From JAYWDA01 sp043747555 (GTDB lineage: Bacteria; Bdellovibrionota; Bdellovibrionia; Bdellovibrionales; Bdellovibrionaceae): 64,000 nucleotides of DNA. The stretch covers positions 124,001 to 188,000 of the forward strand of contig JAYTOY010000020.1 of NCBI GenBank assembly GCA_043747555.1, written 5' to 3'. Each line of letters begins with the position of its first letter. Within the stretch, counting starts at the first letter, position 1. The position numbers and the translations under genes are program-made. The notes under the pieces are model-generated. The model searched no databases, was not told the origin of the DNA, and saw only the letters and a program-made list of their open reading frames with translations. Shown here piece by piece: positions 27,417 through 34,267 of this stretch.

Positions 27417-28327
27417 CAGTGACACTCTTTCTGCGCTTGTTCGCAAATCTGCTGAAAAGTTTTCTGAATGACATCAGGTTGTTTTAAAAGAATTGAAAGT
27501 TCTTCTAATTTTTTAATGTGTCCTGCTTGTGGGAGTGCCTGCATTTCTGTCGTTAATTTTGTAAAATTAAAATCAAATTTTTGCAGGCGTCTGAAAAGAG
27601 TTGTCCGGCGAAGGTCGCGTGCTTGGCTCAGTGATTTTGCCAAAGCTTGGCTTTGCGCTAACAAATGCGGGACGTTATCCTTTAAAAAGGTCGAAATATC
27701 CGCCTGATCAATAAAAAGTTTTTCTAGAGATCGATTAAATTCCTGAAAATTATTTTGTAATTGGAAGGCTTCTGGCTCGGTTGGATTGTTAATGTTTTTC
27801 TGATGTGTATTTAATATTTGATCTGCAGAGTAATGGCTTCCAAAGCCTTGATTGGGATCTAAAGACATTTGTCCGCCAGCACAGTCCATGATAAAGCGAA
27901 CAGACGAATGACAATTCGTTCGGGCCCAATCATAAACAAAAATGGGCTGCCAATCTGGCATTATATTTTCGTCGCTATCAGTCAGCTTCGATAGCAGGCA
28001 CATAAATTTCTGTGTAAAATCGGGCAGGCTTATATGTTCGGGTTGAAAGATAGGCTGGCACACGGGCTTTGAAGTTAAGCTCGGAAGCGAAGGATCTGGA
28101 GTTCGGATTGTCGCAAAGCCACCTCTCACGGCATCGTGGGTCAGCGAGTAGGGCATGCCAAAACTTTGATTCATGGTTTCAATCCAAGTGTGATCGAATC
28201 CGATCCAGCCAATCGTGGGTAGAGCCGCTTCACACTGTTGAATTTCTGGATTTAAAATATAACCAGCTGGTGGTGCATCGGCTAACACCAGATAGCTAAA
28301 AAAACTGAATAAATAAATAATCGCCAT
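27416..28327 (-). CDS. Secreted protein of unknown function coupled to a symporter
   Basis: 303 residues. A signal peptide (first 16 residues, cleavage near VLADA) is followed by a Cys/Trp-containing domain with WARTNCHSSVRF near the middle and a mainly helical C-terminal third (about 190-300, heptad-like Leu/Lys/Gln). GGAGG stands seven bases before the ATG. It shares a base with the symporter start, so the two are one operon. No family recognised. Confidence 0.65.
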   Translation of the reverse strand: MAIIYLFSFFSYLVLADAPPAGYILNPEIQQCEAALPTIGWIGFDHTWIETMNQSFGMPYSLTHDAVRGGFATIRTPDPSLPSLTSKPVCQPIFQPEHISLPDFTQKFMCLLSKLTDSDENIMPDWQPIFVYDWARTNCHSSVRFIMDCAGGQMSLDPNQGFGSHYSADQILNTHQKNINNPTEPEAFQLQNNFQEFNRSLEKLFIDQADISTFLKDNVPHLLAQSQALAKSLSQARDLRRTTLFRRLQKFDFNFTKLTTEMQALPQAGHIKKLEELSILLKQPDVIQKTFQQICEQAQKECH

Positions 28328-28382
28328 TGCGCAGCCTCCATCATAATTCTATGCGGGATCTTTAGGTCTTGTCTCTAAATAA

Positions 28383-28411
28383 TTGACCTCATCTTTGCCA
28401 AAGAATAGGGT
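28383..28411 (+). promoter_or_regulatory. Candidate promoter of the thiolase gene
   Basis: TTGACC (28383-28388) matches five of six -35 bases. Seventeen bases later TAGGGT (28406-28411) is a weak -10. It lies 25 bases before the thiolase ATG, in the gap between two divergent genes. Confidence 0.4.
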
Positions 28412-28435
28412 TTTAAAAGTTTAAGTGGGGTTCCT

Positions 28436-29713
28436 ATGAAGTCAGATTCGAATTCGGTTTATATTTTGGCCAGCTCTCGGGTTCCATTTGCAAAGAGTAT
28501 GACTTCCTATTTGAATGTGACACGCCATCAGTTGATGGTCGCATCACTGAATGGATTGATTGAAAAGGCCGGACTTAAAAATAAAAAAATTGACGATGTC
28601 GCATTAGGTGCATTGATGAACAGTGCTAGCGATTGGAATTTAGCTCGCGAATGTGTTTTAGAAACTTCGCTGCATCCCGAATCGCCGGCTTACAATGTTC
28701 AACGCGCCTGCGGGACAAGTTTGGACACCGCTTGGCAGATCGCGATGAAAGCTCATACTGGCGCGATTGATCTGGGAATTGCTGGCGGAGTTGATACGAA
28801 TAGTGACCTGCCAATTGAAGTTTCTGAATCTTTTAGAAAAATTTTACTGGGTCTAAATATTTCAAAAACTTTTGCCGAAAAAATAAAGACACTGTCTGGA
28901 TTTTCGCTGGGCAGTCTAAAGCCCAAAGTGGCAAGCGTTGTCGAAGCTAGAACTCTTTTATCCATGGGCGATCACTGTGAATTGATGGTCAAGGAATGGA
29001 AAATCCCTAGGGAAGATCAGGACCAGTTGGCCTTCGCCAGCCATCAGAAAGCTGCGAAAGCCTACGATGAAGGTTTTTTTAATGATCTCGTGTTTCCATT
29101 TCATGATCTTAAAAAAGATGGGACCATAAGAGGGGATACTTCGCTTGAAAAATTAGCAAAACTAAAACCTGCTTTTGATCCCATTCATGGAACTTTGACG
29201 GCGGGGAATAGCTCGCCACTAACAGACGGCTCGGCTTGTATTCTGATTGGTAATGATCGTGGTGCCCATCGAGTTGGGTTAAAGCCCTTAGCTCGATTTA
29301 TTGATTTTTCTGTGGCGGCTGTTGATTTTGTACATGGCGCGGGACTTTTGATGGCGCCAACAAAAGCGGTTTCACAATTGCTGACTAGAAATAAATTGTC
29401 CTTTCAAGATTTTGATTATTTTGAAATTCATGAAGCCTTTGCTGGCCAAGTCTTGTGTAATTTAAAAGCCTGGGAATCTGCAGAATATTGCAAAAATGTT
29501 TTGGGCCTGTCGTCGCCGGTCGGTTCTATTGACCGAAAAAAAATGAATGTAGTTGGTAGCAGTGTCGCCGTAGGACATCCATTTGCGGCCACAGGGGCTC
29601 GTATTTCGGGAACTCTGGCAAAGCTTTTACAAAGCGGTGGAAAAAAACGTGGATTAATCTCGATCTGTACAGCGGGCGGGATGGGTGTCGCTGCGATTCT
29701 AGAAACTGCTTAA
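28436..29713 (+). CDS. Thiolase (acetyl-CoA acyltransferase, FadI-like)
   Basis: 425 residues. The active-site cysteine is C92 in QRACGTS; TAGNSSPLTDGSA, EIHEAFAG, GHPFAATGAR and CTAGGMG complete the catalytic set. Length and an inserted loop near residues 120-150 suit FadI/trifunctional beta-type thiolases, which cleave 3-ketoacyl-CoA in beta-oxidation. No hydratase/dehydrogenase partner is next to it. A short GGGCCC palindrome follows the stop, at the start of the first downstream repeat unit. Confidence 0.88.
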   Translation: MKSDSNSVYILASSRVPFAKSMTSYLNVTRHQLMVASLNGLIEKAGLKNKKIDDVALGALMNSASDWNLARECVLETSLHPESPAYNVQRACGTSLDTAWQIAMKAHTGAIDLGIAGGVDTNSDLPIEVSESFRKILLGLNISKTFAEKIKTLSGFSLGSLKPKVASVVEARTLLSMGDHCELMVKEWKIPREDQDQLAFASHQKAAKAYDEGFFNDLVFPFHDLKKDGTIRGDTSLEKLAKLKPAFDPIHGTLTAGNSSPLTDGSACILIGNDRGAHRVGLKPLARFIDFSVAAVDFVHGAGLLMAPTKAVSQLLTRNKLSFQDFDYFEIHEAFAGQVLCNLKAWESAEYCKNVLGLSSPVGSIDRKKMNVVGSSVAVGHPFAATGARISGTLAKLLQSGGKKRGLISICTAGGMGVAAILETA

Positions 29714-29780
29714 ATTTTTTGGGCCCAAAAATGCACAAAGCGAAAGTGGCTTCGCCCTTTTCGCTTTGTTTCGAGCTCAT

Positions 29781-29801
29781 CCTCTTTCTTACTAAAGGAG
29801 G
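29781..29801 (+). promoter_or_regulatory. Ribosome site that can pair with an upstream CCTCTTT tract (copy 1)
   Basis: CCTCTTT (29781-29787) can pair with AAAGGAGG (29794-29801) with one bulged G and a six-base loop, hiding the ribosome site of the small ORF at 29807. The same pairing is possible in the other two copies, where AGAGG pairs exactly with CCTCT. Confidence 0.45.
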
Positions 29802-29806
29802 TTCGA

Positions 29807-29944
29807 ATGTCGGAATCTTTAAAAGACACTACCCAAGTGTTACATAGAAGGTATCGGCGTTTTCTAAAATTTTTTGAGCAGTTGTTAAAAATATTTTTAT
29901 TATTTTTAGCAACCCTTGAAAAACTTAGAGATCTTTTTAGTTAG
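29807..29944 (+). CDS. Small basic amphipathic peptide, 45 aa (copy 1)
   Basis: ATG five bases after an AAAGGAGG ribosome site. The peptide has a polar start (MSESLK), an Arg-rich patch HRRYRRFLK at 13-21, a very hydrophobic helix FFEQLLKIFLLFLATL at 22-37 and a charged tail ending in DLFS. Net charge is about +4. Compared with copy 2, codons 11-45 differ at seven positions and six of those changes are silent, which is what a translated, selected ORF shows. No family recognised; size and composition recall small membrane-active toxins or membrane regulators. Confidence 0.65.
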   Translation: MSESLKDTTQVLHRRYRRFLKFFEQLLKIFLLFLATLEKLRDLFS

Positions 29945-30117
29945 AATTTCTAAAACCCTTGAGGGCCCTCCAACGTGTTCAAACTCGAGGATAGGTATTG
30001 CTATAAGAAACTGAGCATGCAGTAAACTGCTTTTAGGCCCAAGAAGATTTGCCAAGGACTCTGGGGCCAAAGAGAAAAAACGAGTTATTTTGATAAGTTA
30101 CGAATCTGGAATTCATT

Positions 30118-30144
30118 ACTCCATTTTTGGACCAAATATGGAGT
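30118..30144. other. 27-base near-perfect palindrome between repeat copies
   Basis: ACTCCAT and ATGGAGT form the outer arms; TTTGG and CCAAA pair further in, around a central A at 30131. One T/T mismatch. It lies in the stretch between copies 1 and 2 that is not repeated (29992-30176). It could be an operator or an RNA hairpin; nothing else is visible in this stretch. Confidence 0.5.
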
Positions 30145-30236
30145 TTATCATCCCATTTTTGGAATTGGAGTCCCTTGGGCCCAAAAATGCACAAAGCGAA
30201 AGTGGCTTCGCCCTTTTCGCTTTGTTTCGAGCTCAT

Positions 30237-30257
30237 CCTCTTTCTTACTAGAGGAGG
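30237..30257 (+). promoter_or_regulatory. Ribosome site that can pair with an upstream CCTCT tract (copy 2)
   Basis: CCTCT (30237-30241) can pair perfectly with AGAGG in the ribosome site AGAGGAGG (30250-30257) of the ORF at 30263. The base change in the ribosome site relative to copy 1 keeps the pairing potential. Confidence 0.45.
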
Positions 30258-30262
30258 TTCGG

Positions 30263-30400
30263 ATGTCGGAATCTTTAAAAAGCACTGGCAAAGTGTTACA
30301 TAGAAGGTATCGGCGTTTTCTGAAGTTTTTTGAGCAGTTGCTAAAAATATTCTTATTATTTTTAGCAGCCCTTGAGAAACTAAGAGATCTTTTTAGTTAG
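30263..30400 (+). CDS. Small basic amphipathic peptide, 45 aa (copy 2)
   Basis: Same length and plan as copy 1. Amino-acid changes from copy 1 are concentrated at residues 7, 9 and 10 (S, G, K here), plus T36A; the Arg-rich patch and the hydrophobic helix are unchanged at protein level despite several silent changes. The ribosome site is AGAGGAGG. Function unknown. Confidence 0.65.
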   Translation: MSESLKSTGKVLHRRYRRFLKFFEQLLKIFLLFLAALEKLRDLFS

Positions 30401-30540
30401 ATTAAAAACCCTTGAGGGAGCTCCAGCGTGTTCAAACACGAGGACTGGGTTTTCAACCCGGATGAGGTGAGCTTAAGGAATCGCGATGGGGCGAAGCCAC
30501 TTTTTTGCTCAACCTTGGGCTTGTTCAAAAATTTATTTGC

Positions 30541-30700
30541 TTCGCTCCTTTCGCTTTGTTTCGAGCTCATCCTCTTTCTTACTAGAGGAGGTTCGGATGT
30601 CGAAATCTTTAAAAGGCACTCACCAAGTGTTACACAGAAGGTATCGGCGTTTTCTGAAATTTTCTGAGCAGTTGTGAAAAATATTCTTACTATTTTTACC
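30541..30700 (+). repeat. Repeat unit, copy 3 (degenerate)
   Basis: Homologous to copies 1 and 2 from TTCGCTCCTTTCGCTTTG through the small ORF and fading after about 30700. The 5' hairpin is rearranged: its GGGCGAAGCCAC arm appears in inverted orientation near 30488, so the fold of copies 1 and 2 is lost. The tail is missing. Confidence 0.75.
30571..30591 (+). promoter_or_regulatory. Ribosome site that can pair with an upstream CCTCT tract (copy 3)
   Basis: CCTCT at 30571-30575 and AGAGG within AGAGGAGG (30584-30591) are as in copy 2, ahead of the truncated ORF at 30597. Confidence 0.35.
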
Positions 30701-30731
30701 GACCTTGGTCCTCTGCAAACTCCCTGATCTA
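30597..30731 (+). pseudogene. Truncated third copy of the small peptide gene
   Basis: Reads MSKSLKGTHQVLHRRYRRFL and stops after 26 residues at a TGA (30675-30677) in place of the Leu-27 codon. The frame beyond still resembles the intact copies (KIFLLFLP, then KLPDL) with an apparent two-codon insertion, so this is a decayed copy. The shortened peptide keeps the Arg patch but lacks the hydrophobic helix; it could still be made from the good ribosome site. Confidence 0.6.
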
Positions 30732-30771
30732 GACTGTACAAAAAGAAGCGCTAAAAAGATCCTGAAGGCCT

Positions 30772-32436
30772 ATGAAAAATGGCTTTCTTATTGTGGGAAT
30801 CATTCTGATTTTTTCGTCTGCTTTTGCAAATCAGCCTGATTGGTCTGAAGGGCATATTGTTCCCCTGGGCGGACAGGTGAATCCCTATCAGCTGGGCAAT
30901 AACGATTGGAATTCTGCGCGTCAAGCGGGTCGCCTGCATGCACAAAATTATCCCGTTGAAATCACGGGGGCGCTGCCGCCTTACCGGCCAATTAAAAATC
31001 TCATTGAAGATCAGGATCAAAATGTTTTTAGGCATTGGATTTCTAAATTCGTTCAAGGCGTTTCAAAAATTAAATCTTTTGATGATATTGAAAAAACTTT
31101 GGGACTGCATCCTTACCCTTTGGAAACGGATCAAGGCGTGTATGCGGTTCCTTATCCCGGTGGGATTCGCCCGCAGTCCCGCTTAGGAATGGGTTTGATT
31201 GAACGTGACGGAGCAGACGGTTTCACTTTTAGCTGTGCAGCTTGCCACTCCTCAAGACTTTTTGGAAAAACAGTTTTAGGAATGACCAATCGATTCCCAC
31301 GCGCCAACGAATTTTTCGTGCAAGCCAAGCGCGGAATTAGGGCCATGCCCCCAGATCTTTTTCAAAACTTCAGTCATGCTACAGACGCAGAAACTGCATT
31401 GTACAAAGAAACTCGAAACAATATTCGTTTTGTGAAGGTAAAACCTCCTTTGACGCTGGGATTAGATACTTCGCTTGCGCAAGTGGCCCTTTCCTTGGGC
31501 CAAAGACAAAGCGGTCCCTGGGCTGAGAAAAATTTACCGGTGGAGCCTGCAAAAGCTCGAGATTGGCTGGAAAATCATCCGGCAGATAGTAAGCCTGCCG
31601 TCTGGTGGAATTTAAAATACAAAAATCGCTGGCTGTCTGATGGTTCTGTTGTTAGTGGAAATCCCATCGTAACAAATATTTTATGGAATGAAATTGGACG
31701 AGGGGTTGACCTGCATGACCTTTCAAATTGGCTAGAAACAAATTCAAAGATCATTCAAGAGCTTGCAACGGCCGCATTTTCAAGTGAAGCGCCGCTATTT
31801 ACAGATTTCTTTCCAGCAGAAATGATTGATCTTAATCGCGCGAAAGCCGGCGAAAAAGTTTTTGAAAATACCTGTGCCCGCTGTCATGGCCACTATGAAA
31901 AAAACTGGAGTCTTCTGCCGGAACAGGCCCCTTTGCTTGAAAAGTTAAAAACTTCTCAAGTGCTTTATCCACGAAAAACGCGGGTGATGGATGTTGGCAC
32001 GGACTCACATCGAAGGCTGGGAATGCGGTCGTTAGAGCGTCTGAATGAATTGCAAATTTCAAAGGATTACGGCGTTTCCGTTAAGGCTCAAAATGGTTAC
32101 GTACCGCCCCCTTTAGTTGGAATTTGGGCCCGGTGGCCCTACTTTCATAATAATTCGGTGCCGACACTCTGTGATGTCCTGACCCCTGGCTCCAGACGAG
32201 CCAGTATTTATTGGGCAAGGCCTGCAGATCATTCGCAAGAGGACTTTGATGGCAGCTGTAACGGCTATCCAAAAAACTTAAGTGAAGATAGAAAACTCCC
32301 AGAATATAAGTATGACTCTTCAAAGGCAGGCTTAGGAAATAGGGGCCACGACGAGGGAATATTTTTAAAACAAGGTCAGGAAATTCTAACGCCCGAAGAT
32401 AAGCAGAATTTGATTCAGTTTCTTCAGACCTTATAA
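30772..32436 (+). CDS. Secreted di-heme cytochrome c of the peroxidase/MauG/RoxA type
   Basis: 554 residues with a signal peptide (first 20 residues, cleavage after AFA) and two heme c sites, CAACH at 155-159 and CARCH at 368-372. A WARWPYFHNNSVPTL segment near residue 450 resembles the MauG motif of RoxA-like and MauG/CcpA-like enzymes. The protein should be periplasmic or secreted, acting in peroxide reduction or an oxygenase reaction; length is between CcpA (about 330) and RoxA (about 680). It precedes the polysaccharide genes but shows no link to them. Confidence 0.75.
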   Translation: MKNGFLIVGIILIFSSAFANQPDWSEGHIVPLGGQVNPYQLGNNDWNSARQAGRLHAQNYPVEITGALPPYRPIKNLIEDQDQNVFRHWISKFVQGVSKIKSFDDIEKTLGLHPYPLETDQGVYAVPYPGGIRPQSRLGMGLIERDGADGFTFSCAACHSSRLFGKTVLGMTNRFPRANEFFVQAKRGIRAMPPDLFQNFSHATDAETALYKETRNNIRFVKVKPPLTLGLDTSLAQVALSLGQRQSGPWAEKNLPVEPAKARDWLENHPADSKPAVWWNLKYKNRWLSDGSVVSGNPIVTNILWNEIGRGVDLHDLSNWLETNSKIIQELATAAFSSEAPLFTDFFPAEMIDLNRAKAGEKVFENTCARCHGHYEKNWSLLPEQAPLLEKLKTSQVLYPRKTRVMDVGTDSHRRLGMRSLERLNELQISKDYGVSVKAQNGYVPPPLVGIWARWPYFHNNSVPTLCDVLTPGSRRASIYWARPADHSQEDFDGSCNGYPKNLSEDRKLPEYKYDSSKAGLGNRGHDEGIFLKQGQEILTPEDKQNLIQFLQTL

Positions 32437-32459
32437 TAGGCTTCTTTTAGAGGAAATTG

Positions 32460-33455
32460 ATGAAAAGAAAAGTACTGCTGACGGGTTGCGCCGGTTTTAT
32501 TGGAAGTAACTTTGTAAAAAAAATTACACTTAAAAAAGAAGTGTCTGAGAAGCATGATTTTTTTATTCTAGATGCTCTGACCTATGCTGGAAAATACAGT
32601 CATATCCAAAAAGAAGTTGAAAGCCATCCTCATTTAAAGTTTGAACAAGCAGACATTCGTGACCTTGCAAAAATTCAAGAAATTTTTGCCCGAGAAAAAT
32701 TTGATTCAGTTATTCATTTTGCGGCCGAAAGCCACGTTGATCGATCGATCGCAAATCCAAACATTTTTGTGGAAACCAATGTCCTAGGAACCTTAAATTT
32801 ACTGCAAGAAAGCTTAAAATTATTTGAAAAAAACAAGGACTTTAAATTCCTTCATATTAGCACCGACGAAGTGTACGGCAGTTTAAAATTAGAAGATCCG
32901 GCCTTCACCGAAGAAACTCCAATCGCACCGAACAGTCCTTACAGCGCTTCCAAAGCAAGCTCAGATCTTTTAGTTCGGGCATTCTATGAAACTTACAAAC
33001 TTCCCGTATTGATCACTCGATGCTCGAATAACTATGGCCCATTGCAAGCTGATGAAAAATTTATTCCTGTCGTCATTAAAAACGCCTTACTGGATAAAAA
33101 AATACCCGTTTACGGCGCCGGGATGAACATTCGTGATTGGATTTTTGTGGATGATCATAATGAAGGCGTCTGGAGTGTTTTTACCAAAGGTACAATTGGT
33201 GAAGTTTATAATTTAGGCGGACAGTCCGAACTGAAGAATTTGGATTTAGCAAAAAAAATATTGCAGATCCTGGGAAAGCCAGAAAGTTTGATTGAATTTG
33301 TTACGGACCGAAAAGGTCATGACTTTAGATATGCCATGGATTTTTCAAAAGCTAAAAATAACTTAGCCTGGTCGCCCGAGCATTCTTTTGACAAGGCTTT
33401 AAAGATCACAGTGGACTGGTATAAGAATCATTTCTTAAAAGTTGTCCCGCAGTGA
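32460..33455 (+). CDS. rmlB: dTDP-glucose 4,6-dehydratase (RmlB/RfbB)
   Basis: 331-residue short-chain dehydrogenase-type epimerase/dehydratase. NAD site TGCAGFIGSN, the ISTDEVYG strand with the catalytic Asp/Glu, YSASKA (Tyr/Lys pair) and the DRKGHDFRYA loop define RmlB. Product is dTDP-4-keto-6-deoxyglucose. The ATG at 32460 follows a GAGG site; a TTG three bases earlier is possible. No rmlC or rmlD is present, so the intermediate probably goes to the 2,3-dehydratase route encoded at 41834-45349. Confidence 0.93.
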   Translation: MKRKVLLTGCAGFIGSNFVKKITLKKEVSEKHDFFILDALTYAGKYSHIQKEVESHPHLKFEQADIRDLAKIQEIFAREKFDSVIHFAAESHVDRSIANPNIFVETNVLGTLNLLQESLKLFEKNKDFKFLHISTDEVYGSLKLEDPAFTEETPIAPNSPYSASKASSDLLVRAFYETYKLPVLITRCSNNYGPLQADEKFIPVVIKNALLDKKIPVYGAGMNIRDWIFVDDHNEGVWSVFTKGTIGEVYNLGGQSELKNLDLAKKILQILGKPESLIEFVTDRKGHDFRYAMDFSKAKNNLAWSPEHSFDKALKITVDWYKNHFLKVVPQ

Positions 33456-34249
33456 ATTTAAACCAACCGCTAATATCCGTTGTGACAGTTTGTTTTAATT
33501 CTGAAAAAACAATTGAGCGCACTATCGTCAGCGTTATTCAGCAAAAATTTAAAGAGCTTCAGTTCATTATAGTTGATGGAAAATCGGCCGATCGAACCCT
33601 TGATCTGATTCAAAAGTATGCAGCTCAAGACGCCCGAATTAAGTGGGTTTCGGAAAAAGATCTGGGGATTTATGATGCCATGAATAAGGGCACGCTGATG
33701 GCTGAAGGAAGGTTTATTCACTATTTAAATTCGGATGATTTTTTACTTGATGACCAAGTTTATCTGAAAGCAGCGGATGGGCTAAAGGATCCTCAAACAC
33801 TTTACTATGGGCAGATCAAATACCGCCACAGGGATGGAAACACAAGTCTGCTTGGATTTCCTGTTGGTAAAAAAGATCTTAAATATGAATTAAAGGGCGT
33901 TCACCAGCCAGCTGCTTTTTTCCCTCGAACACCATTTAAGGAATTGGGATATTTTAATATTAAATACAGATACGCCGCCGATTATGATTTGATTCGGCGT
34001 TTTTACAAAGCACTGCCGTCTGAATTTATTCCGCTGCAGATCACTGAGATGGCCGACGACGGAGCTAGCAAAAATAATTTTGAAAAGGCATTGTCGGAAA
34101 ATACAGAGATCGCAATTAATTTTGGCGATTCACCTTTGTTCCTTTACGCAATAAATTTAAAATTGCAAATTGGAAAGTTCATTCGTTATCGAACGCCTGG
34201 CCTTTTTCATTGGCTGCGAAAATGGGTTTTTAGGAAAAGGTATCTGTAA
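33452..34249 (+). CDS. Family 2 glycosyltransferase
   Basis: 265 residues with the GT-A fold start ISVVTVCFNSEKTIERTI, the IIVDGKSADRT strand and the YDAMNKG..AEG..IHYLNSDD block with the metal-binding NSDD. This subgroup (WcaA-like) commonly builds O-antigen or capsule repeats. GTG start overlapping the rmlB stop by four bases. Confidence 0.85.
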   Translation: MNLNQPLISVVTVCFNSEKTIERTIVSVIQQKFKELQFIIVDGKSADRTLDLIQKYAAQDARIKWVSEKDLGIYDAMNKGTLMAEGRFIHYLNSDDFLLDDQVYLKAADGLKDPQTLYYGQIKYRHRDGNTSLLGFPVGKKDLKYELKGVHQPAAFFPRTPFKELGYFNIKYRYAADYDLIRRFYKALPSEFIPLQITEMADDGASKNNFEKALSENTEIAINFGDSPLFLYAINLKLQIGKFIRYRTPGLFHWLRKWVFRKRYL

Positions 34250-34267
34250 TATTTTGGGATCCACGAC

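Larger units (their letters stand above)
29721..29991 (+). repeat. Repeat unit, copy 1
   Basis: About 270 bases from GGGCCC to AACTCGAGGA, nearly identical and colinear with copy 2 at a distance of 456 bases up to the peptide stop codon. Order inside the unit: a 33-base hairpin with 10-bp perfect outer stem (29736-29768), a pyrimidine tract, a strong ribosome site, a 45-codon ORF, then a conserved tail beginning AACCCTTGAGGG. No transposase, terminal inverted repeats or target duplication seen. Confidence 0.85.
30177..30444 (+). repeat. Repeat unit, copy 2
   Basis: Same architecture as copy 1: GGGCCC, hairpin at 30192-30224, pyrimidine tract, ribosome site, 45-codon ORF, tail. It is identical to copy 1 through the whole 5' hairpin. 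A small GGGTT/AACCC hairpin (30447-30459) lies just past its end. Confidence 0.85.

Noticed and set aside
29721..30700. CRISPR array or insertion sequence
   Set aside because: Only three long units with unequal spacing, no short direct repeats with regular spacers, no cas genes and no transposase.
29526..30741. Minus-strand ORFs that all begin with MSSKQSE, seen three times
   Set aside because: They are reverse-strand readings of the repeat units, starting over the hairpin and pyrimidine tract, have no ribosome site and change length and frame between copies, unlike the plus-strand small ORF.
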